A stretch of DNA of 64,000 nt from JACKIC01 sp964392305. GTDB lineage: Bacteria; Planctomycetota; UBA1135; UBA2386. The DNA lies in NCBI GenBank assembly GCA_964392305.1, contig CAYMPV010000033.1, positions 1-64,000 on the forward strand, given 5' to 3'. How positions within the stretch are numbered: position 1 is the first letter of the stretch; every line of letters starts with the position of its first letter. Below are positions 11,108 to 19,056 of this stretch, one piece after another. Below the pieces are notes generated by a model. That model was not told where the DNA came from. It worked only from the letters and a program-made list of their open reading frames with translations, and did not search any database. The translations under genes and the position numbers were made by a program.

Positions 11108-11836
11108 CTACCGGATCCGGCCGATCGCCACCTGCCACAGCAGCCGCACATGACCGAGAATCGTGCGGCCGATCTTGAGCTTGCTCTGCCCGAACCGCCG
11201 CGTCGCCAGCACACACGGGTGTTCCCGCACGCGGCCGCCGCGGCGCAGCACGCGCACCAGCAGCTCGGCGGTGCCGAGGAACCGGGGATGCACCAGCGGC
11301 AGGTCGACGACGAACTCGCGTCGGTAGACGCGGAAACAACTGGTCCACGTGTGCACGTCGCTGCGCAGCAGCAGGCGATAGGCGCGCGACAACGTGCGCG
11401 ACAGCAGCAACCGCCACGCCGGCACCCCGGCGACGCCGCCGCGCGGATGGTACGGCGATGCCGTCACCAGGTCGGCGTCGGCCATCGCCGCGACCATCGC
11501 CGGCAGTTCGCGCGGGTCGTAGGAGAGATCCCCGTCGATCGACGCCACCAGCTCGGTGCGCGCCGCGCGCAGACCGGTCCGGATCGCCACGGCGATACCG
11601 AGGTTGCGCTCGTGTCGGCAGAGTTGGACGTCGGTGCGTTGCGCATATCGCTGCTGCAACAGCTCCCAGGTGCGATCGTCGCTGCCGTCGTCGACCAGCA
11701 CGAACTGCAGCTCGCCGCCGCCGCGCAGATCGTCGGCCAGGGCCGACAGGGCGGCCGCCAGCGCGTCGAGCCCCTCTTCTTCGTCCTTGAGCGGGACGAC
11801 CACGGTCAGCGGCGAGGGCTGGCCCACGCCGTTCAA
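11108..11836 (-). CDS. Family 2 glycosyltransferase (DPM1/ArnC-like catalytic domain)
   Basis: The 242-residue GT-A protein has VVVPLKDEEEGLDALAAAL at the N-terminus, VDDGSDDRTWELL, then LGIAVAIRTGL and SIDGDLSYDP, the nucleotide- and metal-binding motifs of polyprenyl-phosphate-type GT2 enzymes. WTSCFRVYRREFV and FGQSKLKIGRTI near the C-terminus fit the family. No C-terminal transmembrane pair is present, so it is probably peripheral. The start is a TTG at 11836 that overlaps the TGA of the upstream TerB-like gene, implying translational coupling. A GTG three codons later is possible. Donor and acceptor are unknown. Confidence 0.9.
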   Translation of the reverse strand: MNGVGQPSPLTVVVPLKDEEEGLDALAAALSALADDLRGGGELQFVLVDDGSDDRTWELLQQRYAQRTDVQLCRHERNLGIAVAIRTGLRAARTELVASIDGDLSYDPRELPAMVAAMADADLVTASPYHPRGGVAGVPAWRLLLSRTLSRAYRLLLRSDVHTWTSCFRVYRREFVVDLPLVHPRFLGTAELLVRVLRRGGRVREHPCVLATRRFGQSKLKIGRTILGHVRLLWQVAIGRIR

Positions 11837-12156
11837 TCCGCCAACAGGTCGCGGAACAGTTCCAAGGCGTCGCGCTCGGCCGGGACGACACGTCCGTCGG
11901 CCTTCGCGACCAGCTCGGCCGCCGAGAAGAACAGTTCACGATGCTCACGCGGCACCATCGCCGGATCGACCTCGTCGACGGCCGGCGGCACCTGCAACCA
12001 CTGCTTGACCTGGTCGACCTCGTCTTCGTCCAGACCCAGGTGGCCCGCGATGCGCATCACGAGGTCGCGCTCGGCTTGCTGGACCCTGAGGTCCGTCCAG
12101 ACGAACGAGCAGACGAACTTCATCAGGTTCATGCGCGCTTGGCCATCGAGCTTCAT
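11833..12156 (-). CDS. TerB-like small helical protein
   Basis: The 107-residue protein has the TerB fold signature: a helical domain in which a VQQAERDLVMRIAGHLGL helix pairs with ELVAKADGRVVPAERDALE, the recurrent ADGxVxxxE motif that carries acidic metal-binding residues. TerB proteins occur in tellurite-resistance and stress-response complexes, but solitary copies are common and of unknown role. The start MKLDGQ at 12156 is preferred over an upstream extension to 12219 that reads as non-conserved Arg-rich sequence. It is coupled to the glycosyltransferase by a TTGA overlap. Confidence 0.8.
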   Translation of the reverse strand: MKLDGQARMNLMKFVCSFVWTDLRVQQAERDLVMRIAGHLGLDEDEVDQVKQWLQVPPAVDEVDPAMVPREHRELFFSAAELVAKADGRVVPAERDALELFRDLLAD

Positions 12157-12246
12157 GGCGGACAGTGGAGCACCACCGTGCAGATCGTTCCATACGCGAG
12201 CGCGGTTCCCTTGCGGCACGGACCCGGCCTACGAACAATCCGCCGC

Positions 12247-12492
12247 ATGACCGAACCCAAGATCGCAGCGCGCGCCCCCTACGTCCTCGATGTGCAGCCG
12301 GGCACCTACGCGTGGTGCGCCTGCGGCCTGAGCAAGAAGCAACCCTACTGCGACGGTGGACACGCCGGCACCGGCCTGGTGCCGCGCATCGAAGTGATCA
12401 CCGAGGCCAAGAAGGTCGCCTGGTGCGGGTGCAAGCACAGCGCCAAGAAGCCGTTCTGCGACGGCGCGCACAGCAAGCTGCCGCCGACCTGA
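12247..12492 (+). CDS. CDGSH iron-sulfur domain protein with two [2Fe-2S] sites
   Basis: The 81-residue protein contains two CDGSH modules. The first has ligands Cys24, Cys26, Cys35 and His39 (CACGLSKKQPYCDGGH), the second Cys60, Cys62, Cys71 and His75 (CGCKHSAKKPFCDGAH). Each 3Cys-1His set binds one redox-labile [2Fe-2S] cluster. Bacterial twin-CDGSH proteins are of the CISD3/MitoNEET-related type and are implicated in cluster or electron transfer. The protein is cytosolic, with no signal peptide. It is divergent from the TerB-like gene, with 90 bp between the starts. Confidence 0.95.
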   Translation: MTEPKIAARAPYVLDVQPGTYAWCACGLSKKQPYCDGGHAGTGLVPRIEVITEAKKVAWCGCKHSAKKPFCDGAHSKLPPT

Positions 12493-12543
12493 TTTCTTCG
12501 GCATCGGAACGCACGAATCGGTGGCGCAGCGTCCCCTGTTGGC

Positions 12544-12909
12544 GTGGACCCACTCCGTTTCGTCGTCGCCGCGTTCGCGGCACTCGCCTTCGCTCTGTTG
12601 CCGATCGCCGCGCAGTCACCATGCCCGGACTTCGGCGGACATTTCACCGCGGGCGGCTGGCAACCGGCCCCCTTCTCGCAGTCCTGCGGCAACAGCACCG
12701 CGCCGCTATGGCGCCTCTACACGCCGCCGCACCGCGCCCCCGGACCGCGCCCCGGCCACCGACCGCGCGACGCCCACGCCCTGCCGCGTTTCCTGGTCAC
12801 CTACCGCTGCACCGGCCTGTGGTGGCTGCCGTTCGTTCCGGACCGCATCCGGGTGATGGGCTACGTGGTCGATCAGGCCGATCAGCCGTGCGCGACCCTC
12901 AGTCCTTGA
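12544..12909 (+). CDS. Small secreted hypothetical protein
   Basis: The 121-residue product from a GTG start has an N-terminal signal peptide (MDPLRFVVAAFAALAFALLPIAAQ) and a mature part with five cysteines in CPDF, QSCGN, YRCTG and QPCAT contexts, plus WWLPFVPDRIRVMGYVVDQ. It overlaps the convergent symporter gene by about 11 bp at the 3' ends. No family is recognised. The signal peptide and the AQ cleavage site match other secreted genes of the window. Confidence 0.6.
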   Translation: MDPLRFVVAAFAALAFALLPIAAQSPCPDFGGHFTAGGWQPAPFSQSCGNSTAPLWRLYTPPHRAPGPRPGHRPRDAHALPRFLVTYRCTGLWWLPFVPDRIRVMGYVVDQADQPCATLSP

Positions 12910-14221
12910 GCACGTGGCCTTCGCGGCGCGCGAGCCACAGGCTGCATGTCAGGTCGCTGGTGACGTTGGGGATCGTGCGCGCCATGTCGACGAGGCGATC
13001 GACGCCCAGGATCAACGCCAACAACTCGGGCGGCACGCCGACCTGCAGCAGCACCACCGCGAGCAGCGGGATCGATCCGCCGGGAACGCCCGCCGCGCCG
13101 ATCGCCGTGAGCACGGCCATGCCGAGCACCAGCACCTGCTGACCGATGCTGAGCCCCGCGCCATAGACCTGCGCGAGGAACAACACGCTCACGCCTTCGA
13201 ACAGGGCGGTGCCGTTCATGTTCATCGTCGCACCGAGCGGCATCACGAAACCGGCGATCTCACGCGGCACACCGAACTCGTCGACGGCGGTGCGGATCGT
13301 CGTCGGCATCGTCGCGTTCGACGACGAGGTCGAGAACGCGGTCACGATCAGCGTGCGGCAGCCGCGATAGAACCGTCCGGGCGACACCCGCGCGAACAAC
13401 CACGCCATCGAGGTGATGAACACCAGCTGGTAGAGGATCAGCCCCCCCATGGCGGTGACGAAGTACCAGCCGACCAGCTTCATGACCGGCAGACCGAGTT
13501 TGCTGGTGGCGTGGAAGATCAGGCACGCGACGCCGTACGGCGCGAGCTGCATCGCCCAGCCCAGGATCTTGATGCACAGTTCGTAGAGCGATTCGAGCAG
13601 CTCCCGCATCACCTGCGTGCGATCCGGCGGCAACCGCGTCGACGCGAGGCCGAGCAGCAGCGCAAACAGGATCAGGCCGAGGATGCCCTTGTTGGTGCTC
13701 GCCGTGCCGACGACGTTCTCGGGCACGATCTCGACGATCATCTGCAGCCAGTTCTTGGCCTGCTCGCTCTGCTCGACCTTGGCCTTGGCGACGGTCAGGT
13801 ACTGCTCCTTGACCTGCGCGGCGACCTCGGGCGACATGCGTTTGCCGGGCTCGATCGTGCGCACCAGGGTGAGGCCGAGCAGCACCGCGAGCGAGGTGGT
13901 GCCCAAGAACCACAGCAGCGTGCGCGAACCGAGTCGCCCGATCTTCTGCACGCTGCCGATGCCGCTGACGCCGAGGAACAGCGAGCAGAACACCACCGGC
14001 ACCACCACCATGAACAACAGCCGCAGGAACAGATCACCGAACGGTTTGACGATCTGATCGGCCCACCACTCGATCGCCGTGTAGGTCTCCGACGGCGCGG
14101 CGCCGAGCCCGGGCGCGAACATCACGTTCAGGGTGATGCCCACGGCGCCGCCGAGGATCAGGCCGAGCAGGATCTTGGTCGGCAGGGAGATGCCGGCCTT
14201 GGCGGCGATGGGAGCTTCCAT
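12899..14221 (-). CDS. Dicarboxylate/amino acid:cation symporter (DAACS family)
   Basis: The 440-residue integral membrane protein starts KILLGLILGGAVGITLNVMF. Diagnostic family motifs are the serine-rich loop SSSNATMPTTIR (hairpin HP1 region), MPLGATMNMNGTALFEG (the NMNGT motif of TM7) and DRLVDMARTIPNVTSDLTCS (TM8). Members co-transport glutamate/aspartate or C4-dicarboxylates with Na+ or H+. The DxxxDxxRT-N motif is compatible with either. The start at 14221 (MEAPIAAKAG) was preferred to an in-frame Arg-rich extension. The insert of about 30 residues around VKEQYLTVAKAKVEQ between TM segments is a common variable loop. It lies just downstream of sbcC on the same strand. Confidence 0.95.
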   Translation of the reverse strand: MEAPIAAKAGISLPTKILLGLILGGAVGITLNVMFAPGLGAAPSETYTAIEWWADQIVKPFGDLFLRLLFMVVVPVVFCSLFLGVSGIGSVQKIGRLGSRTLLWFLGTTSLAVLLGLTLVRTIEPGKRMSPEVAAQVKEQYLTVAKAKVEQSEQAKNWLQMIVEIVPENVVGTASTNKGILGLILFALLLGLASTRLPPDRTQVMRELLESLYELCIKILGWAMQLAPYGVACLIFHATSKLGLPVMKLVGWYFVTAMGGLILYQLVFITSMAWLFARVSPGRFYRGCRTLIVTAFSTSSSNATMPTTIRTAVDEFGVPREIAGFVMPLGATMNMNGTALFEGVSVLFLAQVYGAGLSIGQQVLVLGMAVLTAIGAAGVPGGSIPLLAVVLLQVGVPPELLALILGVDRLVDMARTIPNVTSDLTCSLWLARREGHVLKD

Positions 14222-14268
14222 GTGGGCCGGCACGTTACCGCCGCGATCGATCGCAGGCGAAACCCGGC

Positions 14269-17200
14269 TCAGTCCCCGCGCACCACCACCCGGCTGCGAC
14301 CGCCGCCCTCGGGCAACACCTCGACCACCGCGCCGATGCGCTCGGCGATGCCGTCGACGTGTGAGATCACGCCGACCTGACAACCGGTCGCCTGCAGCGA
14401 GTCGAGCGCGCCGAGCGCCGCCTCGAGGCTCTGGGCGTCGAGCGTGCCGAAGCCCTCGTCGAGGAACAGCGTCTCCACGCGGGTGCGCGGCGCCGCCAGC
14501 GTCGCCAGCGCCAACGCCAACGACAGCGACACCAGGAAGGTCTCGCCGCCGGAGAGTGTCTGCAGGCTGCGCCGCGCGCCACCGAGGTCGAGGTCGATGA
14601 CGACGAAGTCGAGTTCGCCCGTGGTGCTCTTCTGCAGTCGATAACGCCGCGCCAGTTCTTCGAGCCGGCGGTTGGCCTCGACCAGCAGGAAGTCCAGCGT
14701 CAGCGACTGCGCGAACACCGCGAACGCCGAGCCGTCGCTGCTGCCGATCAACTCGTCGAGCGCCACCCAGGTGCGCAGCTCCGCCTCGACTGCGTCGAGC
14801 TTGGGCAACACCAGCGCGCGGTGGCGGCGCAACAGGTCGTCCGCACTCAGTTCGGCTTGCAGCTCGTCCAACGCATCGCGCAGTCCCTGCCGCGCCGCGC
14901 GCGCGTCCTCGAGCGCGGCCGCCGCATCGCTCTCGACGATCGTCGGTCGGCCACCGCGTTCGTGCTCACGCCGCTGCTCGGTGCACTGCTGCAGCACGGC
15001 GCGCGCGCTGCCCTCGGCGCCGGCCAGGCCCTGCAGCCGCGCCGCCTCGTCGGCCAGACCCGCGGCACCCAGGCGCAGCGCGGTCTCGACCGCCCCGGCG
15101 TCGACGTGCGCGGCCAACAGGGCCGCGGCCAGTTCCGACTCGACGGTTGCCAGTTCCGCCTGGATCCCACTCACCGCGGTCTCGGCCTGCGCCACAGCCT
15201 GCTGCGCGGATTCGAGCGACCGCCGACCTTCGCGCAGCGCCGCGGCCGCCGCCGCGAGCGCTTCGATCCCCGTGAACACCCCGTCGCCCTGCCTCGCCAA
15301 CTCGTCGGCCCAGTCGTCGACGCCGGTGAAGGCCGGGGCGAGCGCGCGTTCGGCCACCTGCAGGTCTTCGGTGAGGCTGGCCAGGTCTTCGGCGGCGCGC
15401 AGCAGATCCGCGGCGCGGCGTTCCTTCTGCATCGCGACTTCCACCGCGGCACCGGCCTGCTTGGCCCGTTCGGCGACCACCAGCAGCGCTTCGGCGCGGC
15501 GGCGCAGATCATCCTGCCGTTGCGCCAGCGCGGCGGCGGCCGCGGCGGGATCGGGCGCGGCGACGAAGGACTCGAACTCGCGCCGCGCCTCCGCAACACG
15601 CTCTCGTTCCTCGCGGACCCGCTCGTCGGCGTCCTTGGTGATGGCCTCCAGCCGCACGCATTCCTTCTCGTGAGCCCGGACCGCGTCCTGCGCCGCGTCG
15701 AACCGCTGCCGCGCCATCGCCACCCTTTGCCGAACAGTCGCCGCCGCCGCGGCGTCGAAGTGCACCGGCGCCGGGTGTTCTTCGGCACCACACAACGGAC
15801 ACGGCTCGCCATCGTGCAGGTGCTCGGCCAGCTGCGCCGCGAGCTCGGTCTGGGTCACGGCACGCTCATCCTGCTGGGCCTCGACCAACGCGGTTTCCGC
15901 CGCGCGCTGCTCTTGCAGCAGCGCCTCGAGCTTGCCGACGATGCCGACGCGCTGCGCGGCGACCGCCTGCCCTCGGGCGAGCGCCGCTTCGGCGCCGATC
16001 GCGGCGCGCTGCCAGACGGTCGACGCCGCGCGCGCCGCCACCAGCTTCGCGTTCTCGACCTCCAGCGCCTGCTGTTGCGCACCCAGGTCCGCGAACTCGG
16101 CGCTCGTCGCGGCCGTTCGCGCAGCGGCCAACACCTGCCCCGCCGCCGCGTGCTCGGCGCGCAGCAGGCCCGGGTCCGCCGATTTGCCTGGCGCCATCTC
16201 GGCGAAACGTTGCGCCGTCGTCGCCAGTTTGCGCCGCCTGAACAACCACTGCTCGAGCAACGGGCGCCAGGCGGGCAGTTCTTGCACCAGCGGCGGCAGG
16301 CCATCGGCATCGTCGCGCGAACGCCACGGTCCGAGCTTCTCCTGCACCGCACGTTGCGCCTTGGTCACCTGGTGCAACGCCGTTTCCAGGGCCACGACCG
16401 CCAGAGCCTGCGCCGATCGGGCGCGGCGCCGACGTTCGCGACGATCCTCGACCAGCGCCGCTTTGCCGGCGAGGGGCAGGGCCCGCTGCAGCTCGGCGAG
16501 ATGACGACGATCGGGTTCGGCGGCGGCGTTCGCGGCCTGCGCCTGCTGCAACACCACCGTCGCCTCACTCTCGCGCCGCGCGTGACGCGCCGCCTGCTGG
16601 TACCAGGTCACGTAACTCTGGGCGAGTTCGATGCCCTGTTCGGCGATCGCGATCTCGGTGCGCCGCTGCGCCACGTTCGCCTCGAGCCCGGCGCGCTGCT
16701 CGGCGTCGAGCCCCTGTTGGCCCTGCATCTGCGCGACCAGCAGTTCACGGTCCTGCTGCAGCTTGCGCCGCTTCTCGTGCGCGGCCTTCGACAACGCGCG
16801 GTAGACGTCGGCGCCGGTCAACGTCTCGAGCAGCTGCGCACGTTCCTTGGCGTTGGCGCGCAAGAACGCGGCGAAGTCGCCCTGCGCGAGCAGCACCGAC
16901 CGGCAGAACTGCGCGAAGTCGAGCCCGAGCCGCAGCTGGATCGCGGCCAGCACGTCGGTCTTGCGACCGCTGGCGACGACGACCGCGCGCCCCTCACCGA
17001 GCTCGAGCAGTTCGAGTTCCTGGTCCTGCACGCGACCATCGGGCTTACGGCGCGCGCGCCGCACGCGCCAACGGGCCCGGTAACTCACGCCATCGCGACC
17101 GACGAAGTCGACCTCGGCAAACCCGTCGGGCGCGCCGCGACGCAGCAGGATGCGCGGATCGTTGCTGCCGAGCCAATCGCCTTCCGGCTGGTTGTCGTCA

Positions 17201-17409
17201 CCGACCGCGGGGCCACCGCGACCCGACAGCCGCGGTGTGCGGTCGAACAGCGGCAGGCACAGCGCATCGAGCAGCGTGCTCTTGCCCGCGCCGACCGGCC
17301 CGACGATCGCGAACAGGCCCGTGGCGCCGAGCGGCGACGCGTCGAGACGGATCTCGAACGGCCGCTGCAAGCTCGCCAGGTTCTGGCCGCGGATCGCGAG
17401 GATTCGCAT
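14269..17409 (-). CDS. sbcC: SbcC, ATPase subunit of the SbcCD (Rad50-Mre11 type) nuclease
   Basis: The 1046-residue SMC-like ATPase pairs with SbcD to resect and cleave hairpin and blocked DNA ends. Visible features are MRILAIRGQNLASL at the N-terminus, the Walker A motif GPVGAGKST at about residues 36-44, long Ala/Glu/Arg-rich coiled coils, a zinc hook CPLCG near residue 538, a second coiled coil, the ABC signature LSGGE near 945, Walker B TLFLDEGFGTLD and an H-loop ISHVD. Length is typical. The partner sbcD is 3.6 kb upstream, not adjacent, with three genes between. Confidence 0.97.
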   Translation of the reverse strand: MRILAIRGQNLASLQRPFEIRLDASPLGATGLFAIVGPVGAGKSTLLDALCLPLFDRTPRLSGRGGPAVGDDNQPEGDWLGSNDPRILLRRGAPDGFAEVDFVGRDGVSYRARWRVRRARRKPDGRVQDQELELLELGEGRAVVVASGRKTDVLAAIQLRLGLDFAQFCRSVLLAQGDFAAFLRANAKERAQLLETLTGADVYRALSKAAHEKRRKLQQDRELLVAQMQGQQGLDAEQRAGLEANVAQRRTEIAIAEQGIELAQSYVTWYQQAARHARRESEATVVLQQAQAANAAAEPDRRHLAELQRALPLAGKAALVEDRRERRRRARSAQALAVVALETALHQVTKAQRAVQEKLGPWRSRDDADGLPPLVQELPAWRPLLEQWLFRRRKLATTAQRFAEMAPGKSADPGLLRAEHAAAGQVLAAARTAATSAEFADLGAQQQALEVENAKLVAARAASTVWQRAAIGAEAALARGQAVAAQRVGIVGKLEALLQEQRAAETALVEAQQDERAVTQTELAAQLAEHLHDGEPCPLCGAEEHPAPVHFDAAAAATVRQRVAMARQRFDAAQDAVRAHEKECVRLEAITKDADERVREERERVAEARREFESFVAAPDPAAAAAALAQRQDDLRRRAEALLVVAERAKQAGAAVEVAMQKERRAADLLRAAEDLASLTEDLQVAERALAPAFTGVDDWADELARQGDGVFTGIEALAAAAAALREGRRSLESAQQAVAQAETAVSGIQAELATVESELAAALLAAHVDAGAVETALRLGAAGLADEAARLQGLAGAEGSARAVLQQCTEQRREHERGGRPTIVESDAAAALEDARAARQGLRDALDELQAELSADDLLRRHRALVLPKLDAVEAELRTWVALDELIGSSDGSAFAVFAQSLTLDFLLVEANRRLEELARRYRLQKSTTGELDFVVIDLDLGGARRSLQTLSGGETFLVSLSLALALATLAAPRTRVETLFLDEGFGTLDAQSLEAALGALDSLQATGCQVGVISHVDGIAERIGAVVEVLPEGGGRSRVVVRGD

Positions 17410-17433
17410 GGAGGAACTTGGTTAGCGGTTGGC

Positions 17434-17499
17434 GCCAGCCGCGCAAGGCCGCGACCCCGTTCAGACGTCGTCGGTGTCGCCCCACATCAGGTGCCAACG
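17434..17499. repeat. Distal copy of a ~66-bp direct repeat: duplicated 3' end of the GNAT gene
   Basis: This copy pairs with 18990-19056. Within it 17461-17490 is identical to 19018-19047 (30 bp), and the whole unit differs at about six positions plus one indel. Read on the minus strand it encodes RWHLMWGDTDDV and a stop, the last 12 residues of the GNAT at 19018-20193, with two synonymous third-base changes. It lies between the glycine-rich gene and sbcC, so the gene and its promoter are bracketed by the two copies. Confidence 0.9.
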
Positions 17500-17547
17500 A
17501 GTCTGGCGTCATGGCCTGATTTCGCGCATCGGCGCTTCACCGCAGGG

Positions 17548-18705
17548 TCACTGCACCGTCACCGCGACCGTGTTCGTGAGTCTGGGCGCCAGCGCTTGTG
17601 GCACCGCGATGCCCTGCGCCCACAACGACAGACCGATCAACGCCGGCGCGTTCGGGATCGCCATCGGCATACTGGCGATCGGATCGTGGCTAGGCTGCGG
17701 CACAGATACCCCGAGGCTCGCCGCCACGGACAGATCGATGCCAAGCGGTCCGAACGGCGTCGGTGTGCCGGCGACCGGCAGCAGCGACCCGCTGACGAAG
17801 ACCGGCGCGTTCTGCGGTGCGAGGATGTCGAGAGACCAGGTCGTGCCGATCTGCGGTGGTGACGTCGTGCGCAGGTGCGGCAGCTCCAGAACGGTCGCGG
17901 GGGGATCGATGGTGCCTTGGATGATCGGAGGTGCGCCCCACGCGTCGAGGCGGACGTAGCCGGGGGCACCGTTGATGACGGGATTGATCGGGTTGGTGAT
18001 CGTGCCGCCGCGTGCGGTCACCGAACCGCCCGGAAACACGTGCACGCCAGCGTCACCGCGCAAAAGGATCGAACCGCCCGAGCCGCCGCCGCCACTGGTG
18101 CGGCCTGGATGCCAGCCGTCTGCGGTCACGCTACCGTGGATCTCGATCCTGCCACCCGCGTGCAGCGCGATGGTCCCTCCTCCCGACCCGCCGTAGCCCG
18201 TGCTCAACCACTGAAGACAACTCAGGCCGTAATTGTCCAGGTCTCCCCCCCGGCTTCCTCCGCGAAGGTCGAATGGGATCTCCGAGCCGTGGGTTCCTGC
18301 GTGCAGCCCGCCGCCGGGCGATATGTAGAGCGCGGGCTGGCACGTATAGCCTCGACTACCTCTTCCAACGTCGACCATGCCTGCGGGCGCCCCGTACCCA
18401 TTCTGAATGTCACCACCCACTGACAGGGTACCTTGTACGATCGCGTCTCCGTCACACTGGATCACAGCAGGCGTGAACGGAAGAGCCGGCCATACCGGCG
18501 GAGGAATGGTGAATCGCACGGCAACACCTGCCGGTATGGCGATCGCGCTGTAATGCAGTACGGGAACTGATACAACAATCGTGACGTCAGACGTCGGAGC
18601 GAGAACGGGATTCTGTGCCAGCGTTCCCGTCGATATGACGGCGGATAACATCATACATTCAGAAGTACGCGACAATGTCCAATGCCGGCTCGTCTTGGTG
18701 CTCAT
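17548..18705 (-). CDS. Glycine-rich secreted protein, stand-alone homologue of a domain of the 1026-aa protein
   Basis: The 385-residue product has a signal peptide cleaving near STGTLAQ. The body is Gly-rich with beta repeats: VIQCDGDAIVQGTLSVGGDI, GYGGSGGGTIALHAGGRIEI, SGGGGSGGSILLRGDAGVHV and GYVRLDAWG. These align by eye with phrases in the C-terminal half of the protein at 3717-6797. The C-terminal 110 residues (PIASMPMAIPNAPALIGLSL) resemble the end of the kelch protein at 43680-45710, suggesting a shared surface-attachment or sorting domain. The ATG at 18705 has a GGAG six bases upstream and was preferred to one at 18717. The gene and its upstream 300 bp look lower in GC than the neighbours, and direct repeats flank the block. 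Confidence 0.85.
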   Translation of the reverse strand: MSTKTSRHWTLSRTSECMMLSAVISTGTLAQNPVLAPTSDVTIVVSVPVLHYSAIAIPAGVAVRFTIPPPVWPALPFTPAVIQCDGDAIVQGTLSVGGDIQNGYGAPAGMVDVGRGSRGYTCQPALYISPGGGLHAGTHGSEIPFDLRGGSRGGDLDNYGLSCLQWLSTGYGGSGGGTIALHAGGRIEIHGSVTADGWHPGRTSGGGGSGGSILLRGDAGVHVFPGGSVTARGGTITNPINPVINGAPGYVRLDAWGAPPIIQGTIDPPATVLELPHLRTTSPPQIGTTWSLDILAPQNAPVFVSGSLLPVAGTPTPFGPLGIDLSVAASLGVSVPQPSHDPIASMPMAIPNAPALIGLSLWAQGIAVPQALAPRLTNTVAVTVQ

Positions 18706-18989
18706 GGTCTTCTCCATTGCTTCGCGTGTATCAGTAGAAGTGGGTCACGACCGATATGTGATTGACCAGGAAGTCGCTGGAGTGGCTTTGCATCAGCGTG
18801 TTCGAGGCAAACGCTTGCATGTGCCGATCGAGTCGCACTCCGCCCAGGGCGTCACTGTTGAGTCGTGAACGAACCCGCGTGAAGACGCAATCCAGGGCTG
18901 ATCTTCGTCCAGCCCGGAGGCACTATCCCGGCCGCGAAACGATCGTCAAGGTGCTCCCGCCCCCCTGGGGCACTCGAGGGGCCAGCGAG
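18706..18989. other. Intergenic region upstream of the glycine-rich gene, relatively AT-rich
   Basis: About 285 bp between the glycine-rich gene and the repeat at the end of the GNAT gene. No ORF with convincing codon use was seen. The DNA is visibly less GC-rich than surroundings, for example the stretches around 18730-18800 and 18560-18680 (extending into the gene). It presumably carries the promoter of the glycine-rich gene. No clear -35/-10 pair or operator could be assigned. Confidence 0.5.
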
Positions 18990-19056
18990 GCCAGTCGTGC
19001 AAGGCCGCAACCCCCGCTCAGACGTCGTCGGTGTCGCCCCACATCAGATGCCAGCG
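18990..19056. repeat. Proximal copy of the ~66-bp direct repeat, overlapping the GNAT 3' end
   Basis: This copy contains the final 12 codons and stop of the GNAT gene plus about 28 bp of downstream sequence. Its partner at 17434-17499 lies 1.56 kb away on the other side of the glycine-rich gene. See that entry for details of identity. Confidence 0.9.

Noticed and set aside
14821..17862. A 1013-codon plus-strand frame opposite sbcC
   Set aside because: Its translation is low-complexity Arg/Leu/Gly. The minus strand encodes an intact SbcC with every motif.
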